Source: Deltaproteobacteria bacterium (lineage in GTDB: Bacteria; Desulfobacterota_B; Binatia; Binatales; Binataceae). From it: a DNA stretch of 9,639 bases. Both the position numbers and the translations under genes were made by a program. The DNA lies in assembly GCA_021827465.1 (NCBI GenBank), contig JAKAVX010000060.1, positions 1 through 9,639 of the forward strand. Direction: 5' to 3'. Below the pieces are notes generated by a model that saw only the letters and a list, made by a program, of their open reading frames with translations, ran no database searches and had not been told where the DNA came from. Shown in pieces: positions 1 through 6,639 of this stretch. Position 1 is the first letter of the stretch. Each line of letters opens with the position of its first letter.

Positions 1-837
1 TGTCCCCATCGCGGCGCCGACCTCGGCGTCGGCGGCAGGCTTGTCGGCGACGGCCTCGTACGATGCCCGTATCATGGCCACAAGGTTTCGCTCGGCGGCA
101 ACTGCGGCGCGGCGTATCGCGTGCGCGAATATCGCTCGATCGCGGTCGAGGGGCTGGTCTTTGCGATGCTGGGAGAGTTCGAGGACGGCAAGCTGCCCGA
201 GATGCTCGAATATATTCGCACCACCCACAAAATATTTCCGGGTTTCGAGAAAACGATCAAAGTCGCCCCCGAAATGGTGATCGAGAACGCTTTCGATTGG
301 GCGCATTTTCCACCGGTTCACGACGTCCTCAAAGTCACCTGCGGCGAGCCCGAGGTCGTCGATGGCGTTTTCACCGCGACCACGACCCTGCGCGTGGGTC
401 CCTCGATGTGGCAGGGGACCGGCGACGGAGAGCGCTCCGACGACCGTTCGACGTGGGTCGAGGTGCCGCTGCTCGCGCGCGCATACAGCCCGAATCTTAC
501 GATTACCCAGGTAGCCGTCGGCGGGGGAGACCATCCGCATTTCGTGATCGCTTCGGCGGTGCCGGGGATGGATGGCGCGTCGCGAGTGCGACTCTCGATC
601 GCGATGCCGCGAAACCCTGACGGCTCCGAGCCCCCCAAGGAGCTGGCCGACATCATCCTTCAGTTCGAAAGCATGGGACTCGAACAGGATCGTCCCATAT
701 GGGAAAACCTGGACCTCGGCATGTCGCCCAGGTACACGAGCGAGGACGCCAACGTGCTCGCGTACCGGAAGTTCTGCGAACGCTACCGCCTCGATCAAAC
801 GGATCGTTCGCGCCCGGGCTCTCTGCGCGCCGGCTAG
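1..837 (+). CDS. Rieske 2Fe-2S non-heme iron oxygenase, catalytic subunit (KshA-like), 5'-truncated
   Basis: The reading frame is open from base 1 to the TAG at 835-837 (278 residues visible), so the N-terminus lies outside the window. The visible part starts inside the Rieske cluster motif: CPHRGA at residues 1-6 and CPYHG at 22-26 supply Cys1, His3, Cys22 and His25 as 2Fe-2S ligands. A mononuclear iron site follows in the pattern N96-x2-D99-x2-H102-x4-H107, and the D in QDRPIWEN near residue 228 is the likely third (carboxylate) ligand. This arrangement resembles single-component-type oxygenases such as KshA (3-ketosteroid 9-alpha-hydroxylase) and the DAF-36/Neverland cholesterol desaturases, which take electrons from a separate reductase. 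No reductase or ferredoxin gene is visible nearby. The family's usual length is about 330-390 residues, so roughly 50-100 are missing. The substrate cannot be deduced; steroid, terpenoid or aromatic are possible. Confidence 0.9.
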   Translation, partial: CPHRGADLGVGGRLVGDGLVRCPYHGHKVSLGGNCGAAYRVREYRSIAVEGLVFAMLGEFEDGKLPEMLEYIRTTHKIFPGFEKTIKVAPEMVIENAFDWAHFPPVHDVLKVTCGEPEVVDGVFTATTTLRVGPSMWQGTGDGERSDDRSTWVEVPLLARAYSPNLTITQVAVGGGDHPHFVIASAVPGMDGASRVRLSIAMPRNPDGSEPPKELADIILQFESMGLEQDRPIWENLDLGMSPRYTSEDANVLAYRKFCERYRLDQTDRSRPGSLRAG

Positions 838-1095
838 GACGGCGCGCCGAATCCGCGTGAGGGCTCGGCCGCCGCCGCTCGCGCGCGATCGGATCGCGCC
901 GCGGCGTGGACGGCGGGCTCGCCGCACACCGCGAGAACCCGGCGCAGCTCAATCAGCACCGGAGAAATTTCGCGATTCCAATCGCCGCGCTGTGCGTCCC
1001 ATGCGAACTATCCGATGCTCCTGTTGAGTCGGCGCGCCTCATGCGGGGATAAGATCCGTGCGCATCGCGGGCCCGGCGCTTCGACGGTCCTCGGC
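838..1095. other. Gap between convergent genes (Rieske oxygenase and Nu-class GST)
   Basis: No coding frame here has family features. The region is very GC-rich and holds two short dyads: GCGCGATC-G-GATCGCGC at 883-899 and CGGCG-GGCT-CGCCG at 911-924. Neither is followed by a T-tract on either strand, so they are only weak candidates for the 3' ends of the two converging transcripts. Confidence 0.4.
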
Positions 1096-1779
1096 CTATC
1101 GTTGAATCGACTTGCGTGCATTCTCGGCGAATTCCTTCGCGGCCTTCTCGTCCGTTTCCAGGTTGCGAATCCGCACCGGCACCTCGATTCCGCGCTCGAC
1201 CGCCGGACGCGCGCGGATCGCGTGCAACCATCGATCAAGATGCGCGAGTCCGTCGATCGATACGCCCGACCATTTGTAGGTCCGCACCCAGCACCAGTTG
1301 GCGATATCGGCGATCGAGTAGTCGTCAGCCAGCCACTCACTTTCGCGGAGGCGGCGGTCGAGGACTTCGACCAGGCGACGCGATTCATTCTGATAGCGGC
1401 TTATCGCCGCCGGAATCTTCTCGGGAAAATAGCGGAAGAAAACGTTGGCCTGTCCCATCATCGGGCCGATGCCGCCCATCTGGAACATCAGCCACTGAAT
1501 CACCCGCGAGCGTCCCTTGACGTCCGAGGGCATCAGGCGCCCGGTCTTCTCGGCGAGATAGATCAGGATCGCGCCCGATTCGAAGACGGCGAAATTATCG
1601 TTGTCGCGATCGACGATGGTGGGAATCCGACCGTTCGGATTCAGCTTCAGGTACCACTCCTCTTTCTGCTGGTTGGCGCTCAGGTTGATAGGGTGAACCT
1701 CGTAAGGAAGCCCAAGTTCCTCGAGCGTCACCGACGCCTTCCATCCGTTGGGCGTGGAAGCGGTGTATAGGTCGATCAT
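1096..1779 (-). CDS. Glutathione S-transferase, Nu class (YfcG/YghU-like disulfide oxidoreductase)
   Basis: The product is 227 residues, a cytosolic GST. The N-terminal thioredoxin-like domain (about 1-80) begins [12 protein letters not shown], and T9-P-N11 matches the Thr/Asn motif that replaces the catalytic Tyr/Ser/Cys in Nu-class enzymes such as E. coli YfcG. The cis-proline is in RIPTIVD (P53), and the gamma-glutamyl-binding pair is E67-S68 in [12 protein letters not shown]. An all-helical C-terminal domain (about 90-210) follows, with [10 protein letters not shown] as the usual GST C-domain helix. Nu-class enzymes reduce disulfides with two bound GSH molecules and transfer GSH poorly; the precise role here is inferred. 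I chose ATG 1779 because GGAG lies 9 nt upstream and the family starts with this MIDLY segment. The ATG at 1794 and the longer upstream frame lack support. It is the second gene of a minus-strand pair, 65 nt after the other GST-like gene. The TAG stop is at 1098-1096. Confidence 0.93.
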   Translation of the reverse strand: MIDLYTASTPNGWKASVTLEELGLPYEVHPINLSANQQKEEWYLKLNPNGRIPTIVDRDNDNFAVFESGAILIYLAEKTGRLMPSDVKGRSRVIQWLMFQMGGIGPMMGQANVFFRYFPEKIPAAISRYQNESRRLVEVLDRRLRESEWLADDYSIADIANWCWVRTYKWSGVSIDGLAHLDRWLHAIRARPAVERGIEVPVRIRNLETDEKAAKEFAENARKSIQR

Positions 1780-1844
1780 CCGTTGAATCTCCATTTCGGG
1801 TTTGTCCGGGTCGTCATTCGTCGCGGGCCGCGCGAAGGCTCGGC

Positions 1845-2843
1845 TCAGCCGCGCAAGGCGCCGAGGCATCCCGCGCGATCGAGCACTGCGTCGATCGCGC
1901 GCTTGTCCGCAAGCGCGGCGTATTTTTCCCGCAGCGCGCCCAGCGATCGCGCGTGATACTTCTGCGGCCTCTGTGTCCACTTGCGACCGCCCAGTTCGAC
2001 GGTGAACTCCTCTTGCCCCGCCGCGAGTGCCTCGGCGTTGGCGACCGTCCACGGCATGAAGAGCCGTCCGACCTGCCGTTCCAAAAGTGGCATCATCGTC
2101 GGCTGAAGGCTCTGCCACAGCTCGAACTCGCCCTCGGTGCGCGGAAATAGCATCCGCTGTATCCACGCGAGCACGCTCGGCGCGCGGCCCTCGATAATCG
2201 CGCCGGGGGTCGGATCGGTCCACGCGTTATAGAACTGTCCCCACAGCGCGAAATCGCCGAAGGCCGGCCGTCCGCCGAAAAGATAGGGTCGGTTCGCAAG
2301 ATGGGCTTCGAGCAGCGCGAGCGTCTCGCAGAACGAATCCTCGATCTGCGTCGCGTTTTCCGTGCTCGAGCCGACGAACCATACCCGCCCGGTCATCCGC
2401 CCGCGCACCTGCGCGATCATTGCCAATAGCTGCTCCTCAGGAGCGTCGGGCATCATCATGCGCGCGATTCGTCCGGCCGCGCTTAGCTGATCGACCTCGC
2501 GCGCCCATCGGTAATGGAACATCCATTTGTTGCCCCATTCGTCGCCGAACTCCTCGACGAGCACCGAGACGAACGCCGCGACCGGATCGCCCGGATGGAT
2601 CGACGGCTCGGGGAAGCGCGATTCGAGCCGCTCGATTATCGGGGTCGAGTCCTGGATGCCTTCGTTCTCGGGCGTGACGACGAGCGGCACGAGCGGAAGT
2701 TTCGCGTGCTTCTGATACTCGCCCTGGCTCGCCGCGTTGCGGACGATCCAGCGATGGGGAATTCGCTTGTATCGGAAGTAGGAACGAACCTTTACCGAGT
2801 ACGGCGACAACTCGGCGCCAAAGATGCGATAGGTGCCGTCCAT
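1845..2843 (-). CDS. GST-fold family protein (SPYS type, extended C-terminus)
   Basis: The product is 332 residues. An N-terminal thioredoxin-like domain (about 5-80) carries S13-P-Y-S16 where glutaredoxins and some GSTs have CPYC or SPYC, cis-proline P53 in LVPLVV, and D65-S66 where GSTs bind the gamma-glutamyl group. A helical domain follows (about 95-235) with the GST-like stretch [14 protein letters not shown] near 205. The last roughly 100 residues, including [13 protein letters not shown], go beyond a standard GST of 200-230 residues. The family is recognisable as a long bacterial GST-like group of unknown substrate. Both cysteines of the redox motif are absent, so glutaredoxin chemistry is unlikely. 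ATG 2843 is preferred because GAGG stands 8 nt upstream and the conserved fold begins at once; an upstream TTG at 2918 would add 25 unconserved residues. It is the first gene of the minus-strand pair and divergent from the sensor kinase. Confidence 0.88.
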   Translation of the reverse strand: MDGTYRIFGAELSPYSVKVRSYFRYKRIPHRWIVRNAASQGEYQKHAKLPLVPLVVTPENEGIQDSTPIIERLESRFPEPSIHPGDPVAAFVSVLVEEFGDEWGNKWMFHYRWAREVDQLSAAGRIARMMMPDAPEEQLLAMIAQVRGRMTGRVWFVGSSTENATQIEDSFCETLALLEAHLANRPYLFGGRPAFGDFALWGQFYNAWTDPTPGAIIEGRAPSVLAWIQRMLFPRTEGEFELWQSLQPTMMPLLERQVGRLFMPWTVANAEALAAGQEEFTVELGGRKWTQRPQKYHARSLGALREKYAALADKRAIDAVLDRAGCLGALRG

Positions 2844-3067
2844 GATGTGATCCTCGATACGGGTGCGGCGGGGTGCGCCGATGGGCGGACGCTCGCACAG
2901 CAGCATTCGGCCTGTCAATACATCTTCGCGTCGGAGCGGCGCCTCTGACTCCTACGCGCGCTGGCGATGCGCAGGACGGCGCGGTTCTTCCGCAACCGCG
3001 TTCCTGTGGCGGGATTCGCACAGGAATCCTCGTGACCTGCTGATGAAGTGTGCAAGGCAATGACGCG
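2844..3067. promoter_or_regulatory. Divergent intergenic region (GST-like pair / two-component system)
   Basis: These 224 nt must hold the promoters of both the minus-strand GST-like operon and the plus-strand kinase/regulator operon. A consensus TTGACA hexamer reads on the minus strand at 2918-2913, but no convincing -10 box lies 16-18 nt further on. The clearest structure is the dyad at 3001-3026, listed separately. No open frame with family features crosses the region. Confidence 0.45.
3001..3026. repeat. Perfect 8-bp inverted repeat upstream of the sensor kinase
   Basis: TTCCTGTG (3001-3008) and CACAGGAA (3019-3026) are exact reverse complements separated by 10 nt. The right arm ends 41 nt before the kinase start. 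The arms are 18 bp apart centre to centre, a spacing compatible with a dimeric regulator, for example autoregulation by the adjacent NarL-type regulator. It is not followed by a T-tract, so it is unlikely to be a terminator. Function is inferred from position only. Confidence 0.5.
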
Positions 3068-4174
3068 ATGCCGCTGTTTTGGGCATCATGGGATGTCTCG
3101 CCGGTGAAAGGCCCCGACTTCGGCGAACTCGACCTGCAGATCGCTCGCGCGCGACTGGTCCTTTCGCCGCTTGCGATGCTGACGCTCTACGTTGACCCGG
3201 CCGCGGGCGGACTTTTTCACCTTTCCGGCGCGGCGTGGGGAACCGTTTCCGGGCATCTGTTCTACAGCCTTGCTATGTACCTGGGATTGAGCCGCGGGCT
3301 GGCGCCCCGGTATCTCGGAAAACTTTCGACGGTGCTCGATCTCGTCTTTGCCGCGGCGATCGCGCTATGCACCGAGGGGGGGCACGAGTCCGTCCTACGT
3401 ATTCTTTGTGTTCGCGATTGTCGCGGCGGGCTTCCGGACCGGATTTCGCGCAACGGCCATTGTGACGATCTGCAGCGTGGCCATGTATCTGGCCGTTATC
3501 TGGTTCGAGCACGGAGCGACGAACTCCTACATGATGAGGGGCGTTTATCTCGCGCTCGCCGGGTACCTCATCTGCTTTTTCGGACATCAGCGCGCCGCCT
3601 TCGAGGCCCGGGTTCGCGAACTGGAATCCAGGGCCGAGCGGCTTACGATCGCCCGCTCGCTTCACGACGGTTACGTGCAAACTCTCGCGGGCGTCAACCT
3701 GCGTCTTGAGACCAGCCGCGCATTGCTGCAAAGGCGGCAGCCGGCCTTGGCCTTGAGCGAGCTCACGGAGCTTCAGACGGGAGTCGCGCGCGAGTACGAC
3801 TCGGTGCGTTCGTATATCCGCTCGCTTGTCGAAATCGATCAACGAATGAGGTGCCGAAGTCCAATGACACGCGGTTCGAGATGAAGGCAAATTTTTCCGC
3901 GCGTGGGACGGTGGTCGAGCAGGTCCTGCAAATCGCACTCGAGGGCCTGAGAAACGCCTGGCGTCACGGCCGCGCGCGCCTGGTAAAAATCGACATCCAT
4001 AGCGCCGACGACATGATTAACATCACGGTGGGAGACGACGGCGTCGGATTTCGGGATTCCTCCACCGCCCCGTGGGCGATCGCCTCGCGGGTGGCCGAAG
4101 TGGGCGGAGAACTGAAGATCGAGAGCGGCGCCGGTGCGGGCGCGCGCCTCGAAATCCAGATGCCGGTCACGTAA
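3068..4174 (+). pseudogene. Membrane sensor histidine kinase, HisKA_3 (NarX/DesK) type, broken by two frameshifts
   Basis: The kinase is recognisable across three frame segments: 3068 to about 3382 (frame 2), about 3377-3850 (frame 3), and about 3845-4174 (frame 2, ending TAA). Undoing one extra base in the 7-G run at 3376-3382 and restoring one base near 3843-3848 gives a continuous protein of about 368 residues. It would have a short cytosolic start, about six hydrophobic segments (residues 30-165) including the conserved junction GGTSPSYVFF, then a coiled linker. The phosphoacceptor motif RSLHDGYVQ has H199. An HATPase_c domain follows with N box EGLRNAWRH (N296), G1 motif DDGVGF (D324) and a glycine-rich G2. 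Such kinases autophosphorylate on His and pass the phosphate to NarL-type regulators, here the next gene 3 nt away. ATG 3068 has AAGG 10 nt upstream; GTG 3050 is an alternative. The two shifts are of opposite sign, so they are either sequencing errors or a real lesion. Confidence 0.85.
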
Positions 4175-4177
4175 GCG

Positions 4178-4816
4178 ATGACGACCCCAATACGACTGAT
4201 AGTCGCCGATGATCATGTGCTCTTCCGCCAGGGGCTGAAATCCTTGCTGCTCCTTGAACCCGACGTTCGGGTGGTTTGCGAAGTCGAAAACGCGGGCGAG
4301 CTGGCCGCCGCCATCAGGGATACGCCCTGCGATGTCCTTCTGCTCGATCTGCAGATGGACCGATGGCTGCTCGACGATATCGCCTCACTCTCGCAGAGCG
4401 TCAACGTGGTGGTCCTGACCGCCAGCGAGCAGCTCGAGGATGCACTCGCCGCGATGCGCGCGGGCGCCAAGGCGATAGTGCAGAAGCGGTTCGCGATCGA
4501 GACCCTGATGAATGCCATCCGCACGGTCGCGACGGGGCAGGTATGGATGCCCGCGGATCTGCAGACCGAGGTGGCTGAACAGTGGGCCGCGCCGAAAAAC
4601 CGGGCGCTTACCCCTCGCGAGACTGAAATTGTCAGGCTGGTGACGGCCGGAATGCGAAATGCCGAAGTCGCCAGGCGCCTCTCGCTCAGCGAGAGCACGG
4701 TCAAAACTCAGCTCAACAACATTTTTCAAAAGCTCGAGATTCGAGACCGGGTTGCGCTCACCCACTATGCGCTGCGCGCCGGCTTGATCGGCCGGCGCGC
4801 CATTCGGGTCCCTTAG
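4178..4816 (+). CDS. NarL/FixJ-family response regulator with LuxR-type HTH
   Basis: The product is 212 residues, the usual length for the family. The receiver domain (about 5-120) has acidic pair D11-D12, phosphoacceptor D57 in LLLDLQMD, T81 in VVLTAS and K103 in IVQKR, so all switch residues are present. The LuxR/GerE helix-turn-helix (about 144-206) reads LTPRETEIVRLVTAGMRNAE and continues through STVKTQLNNIFQKL, the expected recognition helix. It binds DNA, probably as a dimer after phosphorylation by the adjacent kinase, and controls transcription of unknown targets. The ATG is 3 nt after the kinase TAA, so the two are co-transcribed and likely translationally coupled. The gene is intact, in contrast to its kinase. 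The dyad at 3001-3026 could be an autoregulatory site (inference). Confidence 0.95.
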   Translation: MTTPIRLIVADDHVLFRQGLKSLLLLEPDVRVVCEVENAGELAAAIRDTPCDVLLLDLQMDRWLLDDIASLSQSVNVVVLTASEQLEDALAAMRAGAKAIVQKRFAIETLMNAIRTVATGQVWMPADLQTEVAEQWAAPKNRALTPRETEIVRLVTAGMRNAEVARRLSLSESTVKTQLNNIFQKLEIRDRVALTHYALRAGLIGRRAIRVP

Positions 4817-4935
4817 CCAGGCCCGCGTCTATCTCACCCGCTCATACGAAGGCCGCACTGCGAAGCGTACACACACACAGGCGTAGTGAAGGCCGGCCAG
4901 TCCCGTTTCCGGGACTGGCCGGCCCTCGAGAATCA
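4817..4935. other. Gap between convergent genes (response regulator and amt)
   Basis: A short non-coding gap holding a simple (AC)n tract at 4869-4879 and the strong hairpin at 4891-4924 described separately. No other structure was seen. Confidence 0.6.
4891..4924 (-). terminator. 15-bp perfect hairpin, probably terminating amt and perhaps both converging transcripts
   Basis: Arm 4891-4905 (GGCCGGCCAGTCCCG) pairs perfectly with 4910-4924 around a 4-nt loop. In the minus-strand (amt) transcript the loop reads GAAA closed by a C-G pair, a GNRA tetraloop; in the plus-strand transcript it reads UUUC. It starts 12 nt after the amt stop and 75 nt after the response-regulator stop. There is no clear U-tract on either side, so it may be an I-shaped, possibly bidirectional terminator or an RNA 3'-end stabiliser rather than a classic intrinsic terminator. 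Confidence 0.7.
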
Positions 4936-6504
4936 TCAACCAGCTTGTTTCATTCTGATTTTCGGCAGTTTAGTGCCTGTGCGACGGCCGATAGGTACGT
5001 CATCGATAGACTTTGGACAACCATCATCGCCAGTCACTACGTATTCAGGATAGGCCGGGAAGCCGTGCTCGTGCAGATCGAGCCCTTCGATCTCTCCCTC
5101 GGTCGGAATACGCAGCCGAAAGCCATACTTGACTGCATACATGAGAATCATCGAGGTGACGAAGGTCGCTATTGTAATTGAAAAGCTGCCAATAGCCTGC
5201 GCTTTCAGCACTCCGAGCCCGCCGCCGTAAAAGAGGCCTGTTACCACAGTGCTGGTATCCGCACCGAGAGGAGTGGGCGATCCATATTTGCCAGCGGCAA
5301 ACAAGCCGAGCGACAAAGTGCCCCAGATTCCGGCAACCGCATGCACCGGCACGGCGCCAATCGGATCATCGATGCGGAGGTATTCGAGCAGGTCGATACC
5401 CCAGACTACTACGATTCCGGCGCCGATACCGATAAGAAACGCACCTTCGGGATCTACCCAGTAGCAAGGACACGTAATCGCGACCAAACCAGCCAGGAAG
5501 CCGTTAACCGTCAGCGCCAGGTCCCATTTTCCCTCTGTCTTGAAATATGAATACACCAAGGACGTTAGACCCGCTGAGCAAGCTGCCAGCGTGGTATTGA
5601 ACGACACCCGGCCAATGCCCGCTGCATCGAGCGCGGAGAGCGTGCTTCCGGGATTGAATCCATACCACCCGAACCACAGGATAAGTCCGCCAGTGGCGCC
5701 GATTATAAGGTCGTGAGGCTTGATCGGCTGGCCGCCGTCGCGTTTGAAGACGCGGCCGAGTCGGGGGCCCAGTGCGATCGCGCCTGCCAGGGAAATGACG
5801 CCACCGATCGTGTGCACGACGGTGGAACCGGCAAAGTCATGGAACGGGATCGGCGTCATATTGGCGAGCCATCCGTCAGGTCCCCATGCCCAGTGACCGA
5901 TGATCGGATAGATGAAACCAGTCACGCCGACGCTGTAGAGCAAGTCGCCGATGAAATCACAGCGGCCGATCATTGCACCTGAAGTCACTGTCGAACAGGT
6001 GTCAGCGAATGCATACTGGAATACCCAGTAGGCGAGTAGCGGAACTCCCGTTGTCCCGTAGGTCGCCGGCAACCCGTGCAGCATGAAGCCGGTGGTTCCG
6101 ATCCACGGAGTTCCTGGACAGAACATGAAGGCGAAGCCCCACAGCCAGAATGTCACACCGCAGATACAGGTGTCGGCGATTCCCTCGACCAGGATGTTGA
6201 CGGTCTCGCGCGACCGCGCGAATCCGGACTCAAGCATCACGAACCCAACCTGCATGCAAAAAACCAGGTAGGCGGCGACCAGCGTCCAGACAGTGTTGAT
6301 TGCGTTTATGTGGGGCGGCGGCAGAGGAGGCGCAGCATCAGCATATACCGACCTGGGTACGTACCACTTCGACATGAGAAGCAATACGATTGCGAGACCG
6401 ATCATCTTGCCGAGCATTAGAGTCCCGACGTTTTTGCGTACGACCGGATCGCGCCACTTTTCCTTGGCGAGCCTGTACGTTGCTACTATACCTTCGCAGA
6501 GCAC
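4936..6504 (-). CDS. amt: Ammonium transporter (Amt/MEP/Rh family)
   Basis: The product is 522 residues, an inner-membrane ammonium channel. The Amt signature is at 223-231 (DFAGSTVVH). The pore twin histidines are H231 and H388 (in VPVHAVAGIWG). The wall motif WFGWYGFNPGS lies at 277-287, and DDPIGA at 379-384. The core carries the usual roughly 11 membrane segments from about residue 68, with MLESGFARS matching the first-helix motif. Ahead of it are a basic leader, a hydrophobic helix (about 26-47) and a proline-rich link, making it longer than E. coli AmtB (about 428 residues); the leader may be a signal peptide with a long n-region. The C-terminal tail (EGEIEGLDLHEHG, then about 45 residues) is the cytosolic part that PII proteins contact in other Amts, but no glnK is adjacent. 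GTG 6504 is chosen because GGAGG lies 10 nt upstream and a sigma-54 promoter ends just before it; GTG 6573 would lie upstream of that promoter. GC content is lower than in neighbours. Confidence 0.93.
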   Translation of the reverse strand: MLCEGIVATYRLAKEKWRDPVVRKNVGTLMLGKMIGLAIVLLLMSKWYVPRSVYADAAPPLPPPHINAINTVWTLVAAYLVFCMQVGFVMLESGFARSRETVNILVEGIADTCICGVTFWLWGFAFMFCPGTPWIGTTGFMLHGLPATYGTTGVPLLAYWVFQYAFADTCSTVTSGAMIGRCDFIGDLLYSVGVTGFIYPIIGHWAWGPDGWLANMTPIPFHDFAGSTVVHTIGGVISLAGAIALGPRLGRVFKRDGGQPIKPHDLIIGATGGLILWFGWYGFNPGSTLSALDAAGIGRVSFNTTLAACSAGLTSLVYSYFKTEGKWDLALTVNGFLAGLVAITCPCYWVDPEGAFLIGIGAGIVVVWGIDLLEYLRIDDPIGAVPVHAVAGIWGTLSLGLFAAGKYGSPTPLGADTSTVVTGLFYGGGLGVLKAQAIGSFSITIATFVTSMILMYAVKYGFRLRIPTEGEIEGLDLHEHGFPAYPEYVVTGDDGCPKSIDDVPIGRRTGTKLPKIRMKQAG

Positions 6505-6544
6505 TGTGGTTGTCCCTCCTGCTGCGCGTTTGCGCGTCGAAAAA

Positions 6545-6559
6545 GCAACCGATGTGCCG
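6545..6559 (-). promoter_or_regulatory. Sigma-54 (RpoN) -24/-12 promoter of amt
   Basis: On the minus strand the sequence reads CGGCAC-ATCGG-TTGC (6559 down to 6545), with GG at -24 and GC at -12 separated by exactly 10 nt. It matches the RpoN consensus YTGGCAC-N5-TTGC at all but one core position. Transcription should start near 6533, giving a leader of about 30 nt that contains the GGAGG ribosome site before GTG 6504. Ammonium transporter genes are classic NtrC/RpoN targets, which supports the call. The rpoN and ntrC genes are not in the window. Confidence 0.75.
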
Positions 6560-6617
6560 CGCGGAAGCCGCACGCACAGTCAATCCGATGGACGGTGCCC
6601 ACCTCAACTAACGGACG

Positions 6618-6639
6618 ACTTTGGGAATCCACCGAAAGT
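6618..6639. promoter_or_regulatory. Imperfect dyad upstream of the amt sigma-54 promoter, candidate activator site
   Basis: ACTTTgGG (6618-6625) and CCgAAAGT (6632-6639) form a 22-bp dyad with 7 of 8 positions paired, centred about 95 nt upstream of the inferred start of transcription. That is a normal distance for a sigma-54 enhancer-binding protein. The half-site CCGAAAGT recurs at 6671-6678. It does not match the enteric NtrC consensus, so which protein would bind is unknown. Confidence 0.35.

Noticed and set aside
883..899. GCGCGATC-G-GATCGCGC palindrome as a terminator for the Rieske gene
   Set aside because: The loop is too small without unpairing the inner bases, there is no T-tract, and GATCG-rich palindromes are frequent throughout this window.
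1015..1770. 251-codon open frame on the plus strand opposite the Nu-class GST
   Set aside because: It is antisense to a gene with clear family motifs and good ribosome site, has no recognisable domain, and long antisense frames are expected in GC-rich DNA.
3273..3938. 221-codon open frame on the minus strand across the broken kinase
   Set aside because: The translation is rich in Arg, Pro and Ala with no motif. The plus strand encodes recognisable membrane helices and the His box.
6505..6573. Longer amt product starting at GTG 6573
   Set aside because: There is no Shine-Dalgarno sequence before it, and the sigma-54 promoter lies inside the added segment.
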